Origin: an uncultured Planctomycetales bacterium | Lineage (GTDB): Bacteria > Planctomycetota > Planctomycetia > Isosphaerales > Isosphaeraceae | Assembly (NCBI GenBank): GCA_903926465.1 | Contig: CAIYJE010000178.1 | Span: 60,961-124,960 of the forward strand | DNA length: 64,000 nt | Reading direction: 5' to 3' | Shown: positions 34,827 to 44,514 of the stretch, one piece after another | Position numbering within the stretch: the stretch's first letter is position 1 | Layout of the letters: each line of letters begins with the position of its first letter | Notes under the pieces: generated by a model | The model's database searches: none | What the model saw: only the letters and a program-made list of their open reading frames with translations | What the model was told of the DNA's origin: nothing | Position numbers and translations under genes: made by a program

Positions 34827-35527
34827 TCTGGCTCAACCGTTTGTTTGAGTTACCGGCGGTCCCGCTGCTGGCGTTCTTGGCGGCCATTGCGGCCATTCTC
34901 TGGCTCCGCCACTCCACCAACGCCGTGATCACGCGCGCGGCCGGCATACCATCTCCTGGGCAAATCCAGGGGGGTGCCGCTGCCATCGAAATGCTCAGGC
35001 TTTCGGAACAGAGCGATGTCCGCGTGCAGCCGTGCGCTGGGATTTTTGCCAATTTTTATGACCCGGGTGTGCAAATCATCAGGCTTTCACCAGCCTGCTA
35101 CGAAGGTGCGAACCTGGCCGCCCTGGGCCGTGCCGCCCATGAGGTGGGGCATGCATTGCAAGACCTCCAGCACCATTCACCCACGCCGTTCGCCGCCCGC
35201 CAGGCCCTGGCAATTGCCGCCCGACTCTGCCTGCCAACCGCGCTGCTCTTGATCGGCGTTGGGTTCGTCGTTGGAATCGACAGCATGCTGAGCCTGGGGC
35301 TCTGGATCTTGCCGGCCGTGGCCACCCTGGTTGCCGGACTCTCTTATCAACTGGAACGCGACGCCAACCGCAGGGGCCGCCAGGCCCTGACTTTGCTCGA
35401 CTGCACAGATGAGCCCCGCCTGGACGGGGTTTTGAACGCCGCCACCTGGTCTGAACTGGACGCCTGCCTGCCACGATTGCAGGCATTAACGACAACGATC
35501 ACCGGTCCAACCCAACCCGTGGCCTGA
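34823..35527 (+). CDS. YugP-family zinc metallopeptidase
   Basis: 234 residues. One N-terminal and two later membrane spans (AFLAAIAAILWL; AALCLPTALLLIGVGFVV region; LGLWILPAVATLVAGL). The zinc site is AAHEVGHALQD (HExxH, about residue 110), preceded by GANLAALGR, and a late LERDANRRG carries the expected third acidic ligand. It is probably a membrane-bound protease of unknown substrate. The start lies in the stop of the ATP-grasp gene (ATGA), so the two are translationally coupled. Confidence 0.88.
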   Translation: MIWLNRLFELPAVPLLAFLAAIAAILWLRHSTNAVITRAAGIPSPGQIQGGAAAIEMLRLSEQSDVRVQPCAGIFANFYDPGVQIIRLSPACYEGANLAALGRAAHEVGHALQDLQHHSPTPFAARQALAIAARLCLPTALLLIGVGFVVGIDSMLSLGLWILPAVATLVAGLSYQLERDANRRGRQALTLLDCTDEPRLDGVLNAATWSELDACLPRLQALTTTITGPTQPVA

Positions 35528-36159
35528 GCACACGCAGGATAAGCCATCTACACGAAGCTGCTTGGCCACTCGAATACCGGAGATTTGTCGGTTTTGGGGT
35601 CCGTCCCGGTCTAAACGCTCGAAATAAGCACAATATCCTGGGCTTATAGCGGTTCACGATTGGGTTGCACACGAAAGGATTTGCTGAGTGTCACGCCTCA
35701 GTGTCTTGATCTTCGTTCGATGTAGGACAGCCGCCCTCGGCTGTCATCTTCGTAACGGCCCAGGAATCCAGAGACAGCCGAGGGCCGCTGTTCTACATTC
35801 GGAAAAGGAACACTAGGAAAGGCGCTCACGGCTGTGTGCAACGCAAATGTTAACCGCTATAAATCGACTCCATAAACTTCCACCCAGGACAGCAATACCA
35901 ACCGATACAGGTTCACCAGCGGTGAAGAGCGAAGCCTCACTGAAGCAACGCCAAGGCGGGGCGTTCAAAGACCCCTTCGCATTCAACCCAGCGTGCAGGC
36001 CAGAACACGGTGCAGAGGGCGAAGCTCCAGGCCCCCCATGCTCGTTTACCACTACGCGTGGTCGAACCTCATTCTCGTACAACCACCCAGATTGACGTCT
36101 ACATCACCGATCATCGAAATTGAACAGAGTCGGCCTGAATCACTTACGCTGCTGTTCGC
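35528..36159. other. Long intergenic region with an inverted repeat
   Basis: 632 bases between convergent genes. It holds the 79-base inverted repeat listed separately. The rest (35800-36150) has a frame open on each strand without a ribosome-binding site or recognisable content. Confidence 0.4.
35720..35798. repeat. 79-base inverted repeat (MITE/REP-like)
   Basis: Left arm 35720-35745 (begins ATGTAGGACAGCC) and right arm 35773-35798 (ends GTTCTACAT) are inverted copies matching at 24 of 26 bases, with a 27-base spacer. As RNA it would form a very stable hairpin. It is unrelated in sequence to the GGGACAGGCACC palindromes. No target-site duplication is obvious. Confidence 0.7.
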
Positions 36160-37200
36160 TCAATAATCGCCGGCGGAGATCACCTCATTGCCAGACACAG
36201 AACCGAGCGCGCGATAGGTGAGGCCGTTGATTGAGTCTTTGAGGAACCGCACCGACCCGTCGCCCATCAGCACATTCACTCCGCCCGGATGGGCAGAACG
36301 CGACGTGACCGCCGCAAACGAGGGGCCGCCTTCCTCTTCACGCAGGCTCATAATATCCACGTCTGCCAAGGCCACGCCGCCATAGTTGCCAGGCGTGACC
36401 TTGTTGGGCGGCCAGGCGGTGGTAAAGCCAGATTCCGGCACATTCGCATCTTCCCAGCCCGCATGGGCATAGGTGGGGCGAAGCTTACCGCCTGAGCAGG
36501 AAAAGTACGGGCCAATGCTTGCCGGGTTAGCATTGGGGGCCGGCTGAGCACCGCCTGAAACTGGCGCAAATAATAACCCCGCACAGTTCTGCAAGAACGG
36601 CAACCGAGCCTTGACCTCGGCCGCCAGCATCGTCTGGCTGAGGCCGTCGGTAATCTCCGCCATGGAGACCGAGACATTGGTGCGAAACGGTGAGGATGGG
36701 GAAACGCGCGAAACTAGACCGCCCCAAACGTACCAGTCGCCCCGGTTCACCGCGTAGTTTGTATTACGGCGCTGAAGACCTTCGTCAAACAGATGATTGG
36801 AGCCTTGTGGGTCTGAGGGGCAGAGGAATACCGAACTGGCCATCCCGGTGACCGTGGCGTTTTCAGGAGTCTCATTACCAAAGTTGAAGTTAATGGCGTT
36901 GAAGCTATTATGAGCTTCCAGAAATGGTTGCAACCGCGCCAGGGCACTCCAACCCTGGAAGATCGGGTTCCCCGCGCGATCTCGGCTCACAATCGCCCCG
37001 ATCGGGAATGTGTTCGCGTTGTCATGGTAACCATGAAGCGCCAGCCCGATCTGCTTGAGGTTATTGCTGCACTGAACCCGGCGCGCTGCTTCTCGGGCCG
37101 CCTGAACCGCCGGCAACAGAAGTGCCACCAGAACCCCAATGATCGAGATCACCACCAGCAATTCGATCAGTGTGAAACCAGTACGTTCCGTCCGCTTCAT
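36160..37200 (-). CDS. DUF1559 pseudopilin-like protein
   Basis: 346 residues from ATG 37200, with GGGAG upstream. The start gives the standard prepilin signal RTG-FTLIELLVVISIIGVL (Glu at +5), then the DUF1559 opening LLPAVQAAREAARRVQCSNNLKQIGLALHGYH and the ending SAHPGGVNVLMGDGSVRFLKDSI. A longer open frame to 37446 would bury the signal and is rejected. It is secreted or anchored at the inner membrane after prepilin processing. This is the more canonical of the two DUF1559 proteins here. Confidence 0.95.
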   Translation of the reverse strand: MKRTERTGFTLIELLVVISIIGVLVALLLPAVQAAREAARRVQCSNNLKQIGLALHGYHDNANTFPIGAIVSRDRAGNPIFQGWSALARLQPFLEAHNSFNAINFNFGNETPENATVTGMASSVFLCPSDPQGSNHLFDEGLQRRNTNYAVNRGDWYVWGGLVSRVSPSSPFRTNVSVSMAEITDGLSQTMLAAEVKARLPFLQNCAGLLFAPVSGGAQPAPNANPASIGPYFSCSGGKLRPTYAHAGWEDANVPESGFTTAWPPNKVTPGNYGGVALADVDIMSLREEEGGPSFAAVTSRSAHPGGVNVLMGDGSVRFLKDSINGLTYRALGSVSGNEVISAGDY

Positions 37201-37483
37201 CGCAAACTCCCAGCCGGCCATCCGCTTGATCCCAACTCGAGCGTTCGAACTCACTCCCACAGAACCAGGCATAGCAAGCCCCGTGCCAGATAAAACATAC
37301 CCCAAAATCAGGCTATTCACGCCGTTTTGGAGTTTCAGGATGGCCAGCATAGCCCACATCTGGACATAAATTGTCCAGCGCTGTCGATTTTCGGTCCAGC
37401 CGTTCCACCCGTAGGGGCCTGAGGCCGGGCGGGCGTCTTTCTTCATCGGGCAGGTTACGAACTCGGACCGAGTCTGGCGGCCT

Positions 37484-38929
37484 TTACTCCTCAGCGTCCC
37501 GTTTTCTCAGCTTCTCGCGCAGGGTGGTGCGATGGAGGCCCAACCGGCGGGCCATGCGGACCTGGTTCCCCTCGGCCCACTCGCGGGTGGCTTGCAGCAG
37601 AGGGGCTTCCACCACGTCTAGAAGTTGATCATGAAGCGAGCCCGTTTCCAGTTCCGTGGGTGAACTGGCGGCAAGCTGCTCGCGAGCCCAGGCGAAGACG
37701 TTTGCCTGGAGAGTTTCCATACTGGAAGTGGCGGCGATTGGGCTCACAGAGGTCGATGGGGAGCTTGCTAGCACGCAGCTTGGCAGATGTTCGGGGCCGA
37801 TCAGGCCACCCCCGCACATCCGCGCCGCATGCTCAACGGTATTCTTCAATTCTCGGACATTGCCCGGCCAGGTGTAGCCAAGCAACACGGCCGCCAGCGC
37901 ACAGCCTGGATTCAGAGGGGCGTGTCGACCTGGAGAGATCCGGTTCAACCAGTAATCCCAGAGCGCAATCACATCTTCTGGCCGTTCTCGCAGCGGAGGA
38001 ACCGCAATCTGAAGCACCGCCAGGCGGTAATACAAGTCTGCTCGAAATCCGCCGGCGTGAACCTGCGCAAGAATGTCGCGGTTGGTCGCAGCCAGAACAC
38101 GCGCTTCCAGCCGGCGTTCGATGCCGCCTCCCACCCGGCGATAGTCGCCCGCATCCAGCACGCGCAGGAGCTTGGATTGAACGGCAGGAGTAGCCTCGGT
38201 GATCTCGTCCAGGAACAGGGTGCCTTCACCGGCCCGTTCCAGCAAACCTGGTTGAGAGTGGTCCGCACCGGTGAACGCGCCCCGCTCATGGCCGAACAGT
38301 TCTCGCTCGATCAAACTCTCTGGCAAGGCCGCCAGGTGGATGGGGACGAACGGCTGCGCGGACCGGACGCCATGCTGATGGATGGCGCGGGCCACCAGCT
38401 CTTTGCCGGTGCCACTCTCTCCGGTGATCACCACCGGGGCATCACACGCGGCGGTCACCGCAATTTGCTTGAAAACCCGCTGGAGCGCTGGACTTTGACC
38501 AACCAGCAAGACCGACCCGCCCGGCTTGGGCTGGGATCCAGGCTGACGGACCGGACCCTGACCGGCCGCCGTTGCCAGCAACGCTCGATCGACCAGGCTC
38601 AGGATCTGGGAAAGATCAAACGGCTTGGGCAAATAATCCAGAGCGCCCGCCCTGACCGATTGGACGGCGGTCTCCACGGTTCCATACGCGGTCATGACCA
38701 CAATTGCCGCCCCTGGACAACAGCCACGGATTCGCCCCAGGGCAGAGAGCCCATCCTCGCCCGGTAGCCTGATATCCAGGAACACAACTTCAGGAGGATC
38801 AACGGCTGCCAGCGTGAGTGCCTGCTCGGCCGTTGCGGCCACCGACACGCGGTGTCCGTGGTCGCTGAGAAACTGCTGAAAAGCCCAGCAGATGCCTGGC
38901 TCATCATCGACCACCATCACATGGGCCAC
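37484..38929 (-). CDS. NtrC-family sigma-54-dependent response regulator
   Basis: 481 residues: receiver domain (1-120; acidic MVVDDE, phospho-acceptor D53 in VFLDIRLPG, K in LPKPF), AAA+ domain (about 140-370; Walker A GESGTGKE, sigma-54 loop GAFTGA, Walker B GTLFLDE, WPGNVRELKN) and a Fis-type C-terminal helix-turn-helix (RMARRLGLHRTTLREKL). It activates sigma-54 promoters when phosphorylated, presumably by the adjacent kinase. It overlaps the kinase gene by 13 bases. Confidence 0.95.
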   Translation of the reverse strand: MAHVMVVDDEPGICWAFQQFLSDHGHRVSVAATAEQALTLAAVDPPEVVFLDIRLPGEDGLSALGRIRGCCPGAAIVVMTAYGTVETAVQSVRAGALDYLPKPFDLSQILSLVDRALLATAAGQGPVRQPGSQPKPGGSVLLVGQSPALQRVFKQIAVTAACDAPVVITGESGTGKELVARAIHQHGVRSAQPFVPIHLAALPESLIERELFGHERGAFTGADHSQPGLLERAGEGTLFLDEITEATPAVQSKLLRVLDAGDYRRVGGGIERRLEARVLAATNRDILAQVHAGGFRADLYYRLAVLQIAVPPLRERPEDVIALWDYWLNRISPGRHAPLNPGCALAAVLLGYTWPGNVRELKNTVEHAARMCGGGLIGPEHLPSCVLASSPSTSVSPIAATSSMETLQANVFAWAREQLAASSPTELETGSLHDQLLDVVEAPLLQATREWAEGNQVRMARRLGLHRTTLREKLRKRDAEE

Positions 38930-40401
38930 GTCGATGCTTCTCCTGAAGACGGAGCCTGGTGGGTCCAGGTCCGGTTCTTGATTTCCATGTCCACGGGGTT
39001 GAGCCGTTCGGCCTGGTCACGGCCCTCAACCGGTAGCTGAACTTCAAAACGGGTGATGCCTGATTCTCGCTGGTATCTCAAAAACCCATGGTGTTCGCGA
39101 ACCAGGCTCGCGCACAAGGCCAGCCCCAAACCAACCCCTTCCGGCTTGGTGGTGACAAACGGCTGAAACAGTCGGTCGGCAATCGAATGGGGCACCCCGG
39201 GCCCCTCATCTTCCACAGCCAATACGACCCAGGAATCCTGGCTGATCGCGCGAACGCGAACCACCGACGGTGCCTGGCTGGCATCGAGCGCGTTCTGGAG
39301 CAGGTTAATCAGAACCTGCCCCAACTGGTCAGAGTCCACGCGCAGGCTGGGGGTCGGGCCCCCCTCCACAAGTTCCACCTTGTGTCCGCGCAACTCACAG
39401 GCCGCAGCCATCCGTTCGATCGCCTCCATCAGAAGCTGGCGGGGATCAACCACGGCCAGGTGCGGTGGGTCTGGCCTGGCAATTTGCAGGAACCGCTTCA
39501 CCTGCCGCTCCATCCTGCCAAGTTCACCAATGGCCAGATGGACGGGCGTGGCAACCGCAGGGTTTCCAGCCTGTCGTTGTTCCAGGAGCTGGAGCGTCAT
39601 GCGGGCAGCGGTCAATGGGTTCCGCAACTCATGCGCCAGCCCCGCACTCAGCTGCCGCACCAGTTGCAACCGCTGAGCCTCAGCACGATCACGTTCCAAA
39701 ACTTCAAGTCGCCCGGCCAGGCGAGTGACGGCGTCTGCCACTTCACCAATTTCATCGGATCGGTCGCGGGGCAGGGCGGCCACCGGCTCACCACGCTCAA
39801 TCTGGCGAATTGCGGCAGAGATTTCTGTCAGCGGGGCCGCCAGGGCCCGGCCCATGGTGACCGCAAGCGCAGCGGCCAGAATGGCACCAAGAACGGTCAA
39901 TAGGCCAATAGCCCGGGCGGCCTCCCAGGCTGCCGCACGCAGGGCTGGTTCAGGAAGCAGAACCAGCAACTGAGTTCGCGAGCTGGAATCGGCCGTGCGC
40001 TGGGCAAGCCAGGCAATGCGATACGAGGAACCAGGCGAGGGGGCGGTCCAAACGGTCTGGAAGCCACGCTCTTGGGGCTCTCGCAAGCCGGCCCAACGGG
40101 CACCCACCAAGTTCGGCTGGGTGGCCTTCTGGATCAGACCGGTTTCATCCACAATCGCGAATTCCACGCCACCAATGCCGCGAAGCTGATCCAGCACGGC
40201 ATCGGTCAGCGGGAAGTTGGAGCGGCTGAGCGTGTCCACGATCTGGCGGCCCCGCTCAATCCGCTCTTGCCAGGCGCGAGACGCAACCCAGCCACCACAG
40301 GCCAGGCCGGTCAGGCCCACCAGCATCACGGTCAGGCCAATCGTCGGCAGCAAGATCTGGTCACGGATTGAGCCAGACCGCCGTCCGAAGAAGTTCATCA
40401 C
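38917..40401 (-). CDS. Membrane sensor histidine kinase (NtrB/ZraS type)
   Basis: 494 residues. Two membrane spans (IGLTVMLVGLTGLACGGWV, about 20-40; AIGLLTVLGAILAAALAVTMG, about 165-190) frame a periplasmic sensor region of about 120 residues. A HAMP segment, then the phospho-acceptor box (SAGLAHELRNPLTAARM), N-box (LINLLQNALDAS), G1 (VEDEGPGVP) and G2 (GVGLGLALCASLV) follow. It would phosphorylate the regulator encoded next. It overlaps both neighbours (13 bases with the regulator; ATGA with the S9 peptidase), so all three are one operon. Confidence 0.95.
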   Translation of the reverse strand: MMNFFGRRSGSIRDQILLPTIGLTVMLVGLTGLACGGWVASRAWQERIERGRQIVDTLSRSNFPLTDAVLDQLRGIGGVEFAIVDETGLIQKATQPNLVGARWAGLREPQERGFQTVWTAPSPGSSYRIAWLAQRTADSSSRTQLLVLLPEPALRAAAWEAARAIGLLTVLGAILAAALAVTMGRALAAPLTEISAAIRQIERGEPVAALPRDRSDEIGEVADAVTRLAGRLEVLERDRAEAQRLQLVRQLSAGLAHELRNPLTAARMTLQLLEQRQAGNPAVATPVHLAIGELGRMERQVKRFLQIARPDPPHLAVVDPRQLLMEAIERMAAACELRGHKVELVEGGPTPSLRVDSDQLGQVLINLLQNALDASQAPSVVRVRAISQDSWVVLAVEDEGPGVPHSIADRLFQPFVTTKPEGVGLGLALCASLVREHHGFLRYQRESGITRFEVQLPVEGRDQAERLNPVDMEIKNRTWTHQAPSSGEASTWPM

Positions 40402-42398
40402 CGTGTCTCGCCCAGCAGAAACGTCTTCCAGAAGAGCACCTCAACAGCCTGCAAGTAATCCTGGTTGGGCTTCTTGGCAAAGCCGTGTCCCTCATTCTTG
40501 CCCACCACGTACCAGAGCGGGGTCTGATTTTTACGCACGGCCGCCACCATTTGCTCGGCCTCTGAAAGCGGTACTCGAGGATCATTGGCCCCCTGAACCA
40601 CCAGGATCGGCGTCTTGATCTTCTGAGCCTGACCCAGAGGCGAGATCTTCTCTAGAAACACCCTCATGTCCGGCTCTCGTTCGTCGCCATATTCCGCGCG
40701 CCGGAGATCTCGCCGATATTCCTGGGTATGCTCCAGGAACGTCACAAAGTTGGAGATCCCCACGATATCGATCCCCGCACGAATCCGGTCATTATAGGTG
40801 GTTTGCACGGCCAGAGACATGAACCCGCCGTAAGAGCCACCCACCACCCCCACACGCTCAGAGTCCAGATCTGGCTGAGCCTTGATCCAGTCCAGCAAAG
40901 CCCCGATATCTCGAACGCTGTCTTCCCGCTTGAAGCCATTATCCAGCCCCAGATAGGTCTTGCCGTACCCATTGGAACCACGAACATTGGGATAAATCAG
41001 GGCGATCCCCTGATCATTCAACAGCGTATTGACACGACCCAGGAAGTTGGGCCGGAACTGGGCCTCTGGGCCGCCATGAATGTTAATTACCACGGGCCGT
41101 TTGCCGGCGTGGCGGGCGGGATCTGGCCGGTACAGAAACGCCGGGATCGACTTTCCGTCAAAGCTTGCAAACTGAATCAACGCCGGTTCAGTAAAGGTGG
41201 CCGTATCAAAACCGGCGGTCTCGCTTACGGTCCAGCGCGTCCATGACCAGGTATTCAGGTCAAAGGTATAGGCGTCTGACGGGTTGCGTGCCGACGCCAG
41301 CGAAAATCCAAACTGCCGGGTGGCCGGCTGAAACTTCAGGTTACTGATCACGCCGGCAGGCATCTGCGGAGCAGGACCCTCTTGGCCAGTACCAGCATCC
41401 AGAACATGCAGCTTGGAAATCCCCCCTTCATTGGCTGCCAGCACAATCGTTTTGCCATCAGACGCAATATCAAACTCTTCAACGTCCCAGGGAATGGCGC
41501 GGGTGAGAACCGTAGATTTCTTGTCGGCCAGGTCTAGCCGAACCAGTTGCCGAAACTCGCTGGCGGCGTCGGTGGTCCAGTACAGCGAACGGCCGTCTTT
41601 GGCCCAGCGCACATGCTCATAAGCAACCGGGACCGCACCTGCTTCTCGCCTTGGAATCAAGGTTTCGGTTTTACCTGTTCCAATTTCCACAATATGAACA
41701 TAAGACTCGTTGATTGAAACATACTCAATTGCAACTACGCGTGATTCTTCCGGCGACCAGTCTTCGATCGTCCAGCTTCCCGAAACTTCCTTGAACAGCC
41801 GGGCCTGACCAGGCTGGCTAGGATCAGCCACATAGAGGTCCATGTCTCGGCCATTGCGGGCGTTTGAACTGAAGGCCAGTAACTTGCCCGATGGGGACCA
41901 CCGGGGCCCCATATTGCGGCTGCGGCCATCGCTTAGCCGGACCGCCTCGCCACTGGTCTGGGGGATCAGGTAAAGCTGATAGTTCTCCGCGCCCCCTTCA
42001 TCGGCCTCAAACAAGACCTCTGGATGGCCGGGCCGAGTCTGAGCACCGGTCACACGTTCCGGGTGAAACGAGACCTGGGAGCGGGCTCCACCCGCAAAAT
42101 CGACCCGATGCACCTGGTTGGTGTCTGCAAACCGGGTGAGCACAATCATGGGAGCCTGACGAAACTCCCCCTCCAAGGCCCCGGAGGCAGCCTGCGGGCC
42201 CCAGTCTGCAAAAGTGGCCGACCGAATATTCTGATACCGACTCAGACCCCGAGCCAGCGCCAGCGGGACTGCCGGTACCCCCTCGGCGGCAATCGTTGGG
42301 GGGGGCTGAACAACAGCCGGCCCCTGGCCCGTCTCTGGAACTTGCTGCGTGGTTGCCCCAACCGCCATCCAGACCGCCAGCAACAACCCGCTTAGCAT
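40398..42398 (-). CDS. Secreted S9 prolyl oligopeptidase-family peptidase
   Basis: 666 residues. Signal peptide residues 1-16 (MLSGLLLAVWMAVGA). An N-terminal beta-propeller (WD40-like PD40 repeats such as NMGPRWSPSGKLLAFSS) precedes the alpha/beta-hydrolase domain with Ser in GVVGGSYGGFMS, Asp in VQGANDPRVP and His in NEGHGF, the full catalytic triad. It cleaves short peptides or removes dipeptides in the periplasm. It is the first gene of the operon with the histidine kinase and regulator, joined to the kinase by ATGA. Confidence 0.94.
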   Translation of the reverse strand: MLSGLLLAVWMAVGATTQQVPETGQGPAVVQPPPTIAAEGVPAVPLALARGLSRYQNIRSATFADWGPQAASGALEGEFRQAPMIVLTRFADTNQVHRVDFAGGARSQVSFHPERVTGAQTRPGHPEVLFEADEGGAENYQLYLIPQTSGEAVRLSDGRSRNMGPRWSPSGKLLAFSSNARNGRDMDLYVADPSQPGQARLFKEVSGSWTIEDWSPEESRVVAIEYVSINESYVHIVEIGTGKTETLIPRREAGAVPVAYEHVRWAKDGRSLYWTTDAASEFRQLVRLDLADKKSTVLTRAIPWDVEEFDIASDGKTIVLAANEGGISKLHVLDAGTGQEGPAPQMPAGVISNLKFQPATRQFGFSLASARNPSDAYTFDLNTWSWTRWTVSETAGFDTATFTEPALIQFASFDGKSIPAFLYRPDPARHAGKRPVVINIHGGPEAQFRPNFLGRVNTLLNDQGIALIYPNVRGSNGYGKTYLGLDNGFKREDSVRDIGALLDWIKAQPDLDSERVGVVGGSYGGFMSLAVQTTYNDRIRAGIDIVGISNFVTFLEHTQEYRRDLRRAEYGDEREPDMRVFLEKISPLGQAQKIKTPILVVQGANDPRVPLSEAEQMVAAVRKNQTPLWYVVGKNEGHGFAKKPNQDYLQAVEVLFWKTFLLGETR

Positions 42399-42616
42399 TG
42401 GTGTACTTTCTTGAACTCGGTCAGAGACTTAGCCTTCATCCAGAAGCCGTTTCATGATCGTACCCGGACCGACCTCGGTCAATCGAGAGGTGAGGCGGGG
42501 GAGTTCGGAAGCCCGCCGTACCGGCGGTCGACAGTGCCAGGCACGCCCCTGTATAATCCTACGCGGGGGGACTTTCCCTCGATTGCCAGCCGATCTTGTC
42601 TGTTCCCGTGGTGAAG

Positions 42617-43681
42617 ATGCTCCGACCTCTGCTTGATCTTGGTGCCGAGGGCCTAACTGCCTGGATGGCCGAACAGGGCCATCCCAGGTTTCATGCCCGT
42701 CAGGTCATGCGCCAGGTGTTTGATCGCCGCGCCACCGAATTTGCCGGCATGACCGATTTGCCCAAGCGGCTGCGGGAGGCTGTCCCTCAGGAATGGACCG
42801 TGTTCACAGGCACGATTTCGGCCCATGAGGTCTCACCCGACGGGACCGACAAGCTGCTGATCGCCTGGCCAGACGGGCGGCGGGTTGAGTGCGTGCTCAT
42901 GGCCGAAGAAGATCGCCGCACGATCTGCATCAGCACTCAGGTTGGCTGCGGCATGGGCTGTGTTTTCTGCGCCAGTGGCCTCAAGGGGGTGGAACGCAAC
43001 CTGACTTCTGGCGAGATCATGGAACAGGTCCTCCAGCTCCGCAACCTGCTACCCGCCGAAGAGCGGCTCACCAACATCGTGGTCATGGGCATGGGTGAGA
43101 GCCTGGCGAACCTGGACAACCTGATCACGGCTCTTGATCTAATCTGTTCACCTGACGGGTTGGGCCTATCACCCCGGCGGGTGACCATTTCCACCGTTGG
43201 CCTGCCAGAGAAAATTCGCAAGCTGGCGGCCATGGATCGCCCATATAACCTGGCCGTCTCTCTGCACGCCGCCACTGAGGCGCTAAGAGACCAGCTTGTA
43301 CCGGTGAATGAGAAGATTGGCCTGAATGCCGTGATGGAGGCCGCAGACGCCTACTTTGAGCAAACCGGCCGCCAGGTCACGTTCGAATATGTGTTGCTGC
43401 ACGGGGTGAACGACCGCCCCGAAGATGCCGAGGCCTTGGGCCGACTGCTGGTGCATCGCAAGGCGCATGCGAACCTGATTCCCTATAACCCGGTGGCCGG
43501 TGTTTCCTTTGAGCGGCCCAGTCCAGAGGCCGTGCGTCAGTTTGTGGAAACGCTGCGACGCTGGAACGTGAGCGTGACGGTGCGCAAAACCAAAGGCCGG
43601 CCGATCGACGCCGCCTGCGGTCAACTCCGACGCAGGGTGGAAACCGACCTGGTGGCCAGCCCAGCCGTGCCCCAGGCCTAG
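42617..43681 (+). CDS. rlmN: 23S rRNA/tRNA (adenine-C2)-methyltransferase RlmN
   Basis: 354 residues from ATG 42617 (MLRPLLDLGAEGL). It is a radical SAM enzyme with C-x3-C-x2-C in QVGCGMGCVFCASGLKG, the family motifs MGMGESLANLDN, STVGLPEKIRKLA and NLAVSLHAAT, and a late catalytic Cys in GRPIDAACGQL. It methylates A2503 of 23S rRNA and A37 of some tRNAs at carbon 2. TTG 42596 and GTG 42608 upstream are in frame but no start has a good ribosome-binding site. Three genes (rlmN, comF, hemC) run in the same direction. Confidence 0.94.
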   Translation: MLRPLLDLGAEGLTAWMAEQGHPRFHARQVMRQVFDRRATEFAGMTDLPKRLREAVPQEWTVFTGTISAHEVSPDGTDKLLIAWPDGRRVECVLMAEEDRRTICISTQVGCGMGCVFCASGLKGVERNLTSGEIMEQVLQLRNLLPAEERLTNIVVMGMGESLANLDNLITALDLICSPDGLGLSPRRVTISTVGLPEKIRKLAAMDRPYNLAVSLHAATEALRDQLVPVNEKIGLNAVMEAADAYFEQTGRQVTFEYVLLHGVNDRPEDAEALGRLLVHRKAHANLIPYNPVAGVSFERPSPEAVRQFVETLRRWNVSVTVRKTKGRPIDAACGQLRRRVETDLVASPAVPQA

Positions 43682-43752
43682 GCGGATCTCTCGAACCAGC
43701 GGCATACCCAGGAGCCGGCCCGTTGCCACCACTTCCACCCGTAGCCTCGGCC

Positions 43753-44514
43753 ATGCATCCTCCCTGGTGGCAGGCCGCCCGGACTCTGGTCTTTCCTGAA
43801 GGCTGTCTGGTATGCGGTGGTGCGCTGGAAACAGATCTGTTTTGCGGGCCATGCCAGACCGAGTTCCGGAAATGTCTGGGGCCGCAATGCCTGCGATGTG
43901 CCTTGCCTTGGAATCCAGTTGCGGCTGGGTTCAGCCCACAAACTCCCTGTCAAGAGTGCCGCAAGCGCCCGCCAGCGTTTGATGCGGCGGTAGCTATTGG
44001 CAGTTACGACGGCCCCTTACGCACCCTTTGCTTACAACTGAAATCACAGCGGGGCGGGTGGTTGGCCCCCCGGCTGATCGATCTGTTGCTGTCGTTGCAT
44101 CAAGAACCCCTGGAACGCTGGCGGACAGAAAAAGCACCGGCGAGCTTACCCGCACTGGTGGTTCCGGTTCCGCTCCACTGGTCTCGCCGGTGGTTACGCG
44201 GTTACAACCAGGCAGAAGCGCTGGCCAAAGTCTTGAGTAGCCGGCTGGGGCTTCCCATGGGTAAGCCGCTTCGGAGAGCACGGCGTACCCCCAAGCTTGC
44301 CACCCTTTCACGCACCGAACGCCGGTACCAGTTAAAGAACGCCTTCAAGCTCCAGCGCTGGAGCAGACATCCGGTCGCCGGACGAGACGTGATTCTGGTG
44401 GATGACATTTTGACAACAGGCGCCACCAGTAACGTGGCGGCCCGAGTTCTGAAACAAGGCGGCGTGCGCCGGGTGTACACGCTTGTACTGGCACGTGCCA
44501 AGGAACCCCGATGA
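43753..44514 (+). CDS. comF: ComF-family amidophosphoribosyltransferase-like protein
   Basis: 253 residues. An N-terminal zinc-ribbon region with Cys pairs (CLVCGG, FCGPC, CLRC, CQECRKRPPAF) precedes a phosphoribosyltransferase domain with PVPLHWSRRWLRGYNQAEALA, the basic KNAF motif and the PRPP loop DVILVDDILTTGATSNVA. In competent bacteria ComF helps move incoming single-stranded DNA into the cytoplasm and recruits recombination factors. It ends with an ATGA overlap into hemC. The ATG at 43753 is chosen; an in-frame TTG lies 30 bases upstream. Confidence 0.92.
   Translation: MHPPWWQAARTLVFPEGCLVCGGALETDLFCGPCQTEFRKCLGPQCLRCALPWNPVAAGFSPQTPCQECRKRPPAFDAAVAIGSYDGPLRTLCLQLKSQRGGWLAPRLIDLLLSLHQEPLERWRTEKAPASLPALVVPVPLHWSRRWLRGYNQAEALAKVLSSRLGLPMGKPLRRARRTPKLATLSRTERRYQLKNAFKLQRWSRHPVAGRDVILVDDILTTGATSNVAARVLKQGGVRRVYTLVLARAKEPR

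Noticed and set aside
39088..39903. Forward frame opposite the histidine kinase
   Set aside because: The reverse frame has all kinase boxes; the forward frame is Gln/Arg-rich noise.
42530..42560. Further REP copy near rlmN (GTGCCAGGCACG)
   Set aside because: Only a short GTGCC/GGCAC palindrome without the GGGACAGG core.
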